Of a DNA stretch of 64,000 nt, positions 63,787-64,000 are shown in pieces. Positions within the stretch are counted from its first letter, which is position 1; each line of letters begins with the position of its first letter. The position numbers and the translations under genes were made by a program. The notes beneath the pieces are model-generated. The model was not told the origin of the DNA, did no database searches, and saw nothing but the letters and a program-made list of their open reading frames with translations. Location: contig NZ_CP128187.1 in assembly GCF_035207705.1 (NCBI RefSeq), positions 496,001 to 560,000 of the forward strand, read 5' to 3'. Source of the stretch: Maribacter sp. BPC-D8 (lineage in GTDB: Bacteria; Bacteroidota; Bacteroidia; Flavobacteriales; Flavobacteriaceae).

Positions 63787-64000
63787 CATTAACTAAATGA
63801 ATTATAATTTTCTGAACAATTAACCTAATTGCGATAAGAGGTTTAGGCAGTGTAAAATTCTGAAATGCGGTAGGTTATGCGCAATTGATGATTTTTTTCC
63901 TTGTTTTATTATAATAAAAGGTTTTTTACAAATTTAACAAAGCACTAATTACCTTTTAGAGCACATGAATTTAGAATACTACTAATTTTTAATTCCGAAT
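63787..64000. other. Gene-free right end, possible bidirectional terminator
   Basis: No open frame of useful length is present on either strand. CCTTGTTTTATTATAATAAA with AGG (63899-63921) forms an imperfect A/T-rich hairpin flanked by T-runs on one side and, in the reverse direction, A-runs on the other. It may end a gene beyond the window edge. Confidence 0.3.

Noticed and set aside
1..64000. Transfer RNA, ribosomal RNA, insertion sequence, integrase or attachment site
   Set aside because: No cloverleaf, rRNA-like segment, transposase or integrase motif was found on reading both strands. A covariance-model search would be needed to exclude small RNAs.

Overview
The window is AT-rich DNA from a member of the Bacteroidetes, most likely a marine Flavobacteriaceae bacterium of the Maribacter/Zobellia/Cellulophaga kind. 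The signs are a type IX secretion C-terminal sorting domain (gene at 34997), promoters of the Bacteroidetes type (-7 element close to TAnnTTTG), weak or absent Shine-Dalgarno sequences with several TTG starts, and a gene repertoire typical of this family. I see no rRNA, tRNA, CRISPR array, insertion sequence or prophage.

Region 1 (1-9.9 kb, all minus strand) is a compact four-gene operon read from 9752 to beyond the left edge: a ClpA/B-type AAA+ ATPase with a degenerate first ATPase module, a small radical-SAM activase-like protein, a 2063-residue fusion of zinc ribbons, a protein-kinase-like domain, an SF1 helicase and a C-terminal endonuclease-like domain, and a coiled-coil protein cut by the window edge. 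Gaps are 5 and 3 nt, then a 1-nt stop/start overlap. The kinase-helicase pairing recalls Mokosh type I defence proteins, but the radical-SAM and Clp-like partners are not part of that description. This is the best candidate for an undescribed defence or stress system here.

Region 2 (10-34.7 kb) is a stress island. It holds seven tandem-domain universal stress proteins, an ABC1/UbiB kinase, an MgtC/DUF4010 membrane protein, an ABC efflux cassette, cardiolipin synthase, an MscS channel, an ATP-cone/endonuclease fusion, a beta-CASP RNase-like protein, a thioredoxin, upp, a P-type cation ATPase, a sigma-like protein and a Nim-like flavoprotein. Seven minus-strand transcription units in it start with the same architecture: a CRP/FNR-type palindrome TGA(T/C)-N4-(A/G)TCA followed, after exactly 23 bp, by a TA-rich -7 element. 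This is the geometry of an activator centred near -41.5. I infer an oxygen/redox-responsive regulon that resembles the mycobacterial DosR regulon in gene content.

Region 3 (35-49 kb) encodes a secreted FG-GAP/Calx-beta adhesin-like protein, a VIT-vWA protein, several secreted proteins (one with a possible caspase-like His/Cys pair), a propeller-containing LytS-type sensor kinase and its LytTR response regulator. Two promoters (before 39957 and 42340) carry the same 11-bp direct repeat with a 21-bp period and identical distance to the -7 element, the expected form of a LytTR binding site. The sensor-regulator pair therefore probably controls the secreted proteins encoded beside it.

Region 4 (49-51.8 kb) contains small membrane proteins and an orphan HigA-like antitoxin. 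Region 5 (51.8-62.7 kb) holds the TldD/TldE protease pair and a MoxR-DUF58-BatA-type membrane operon. Region 6 (62.7-64 kb) is a pair of YeeE/YedE sulfur transporter proteins behind a perfect 15-bp inverted repeat.
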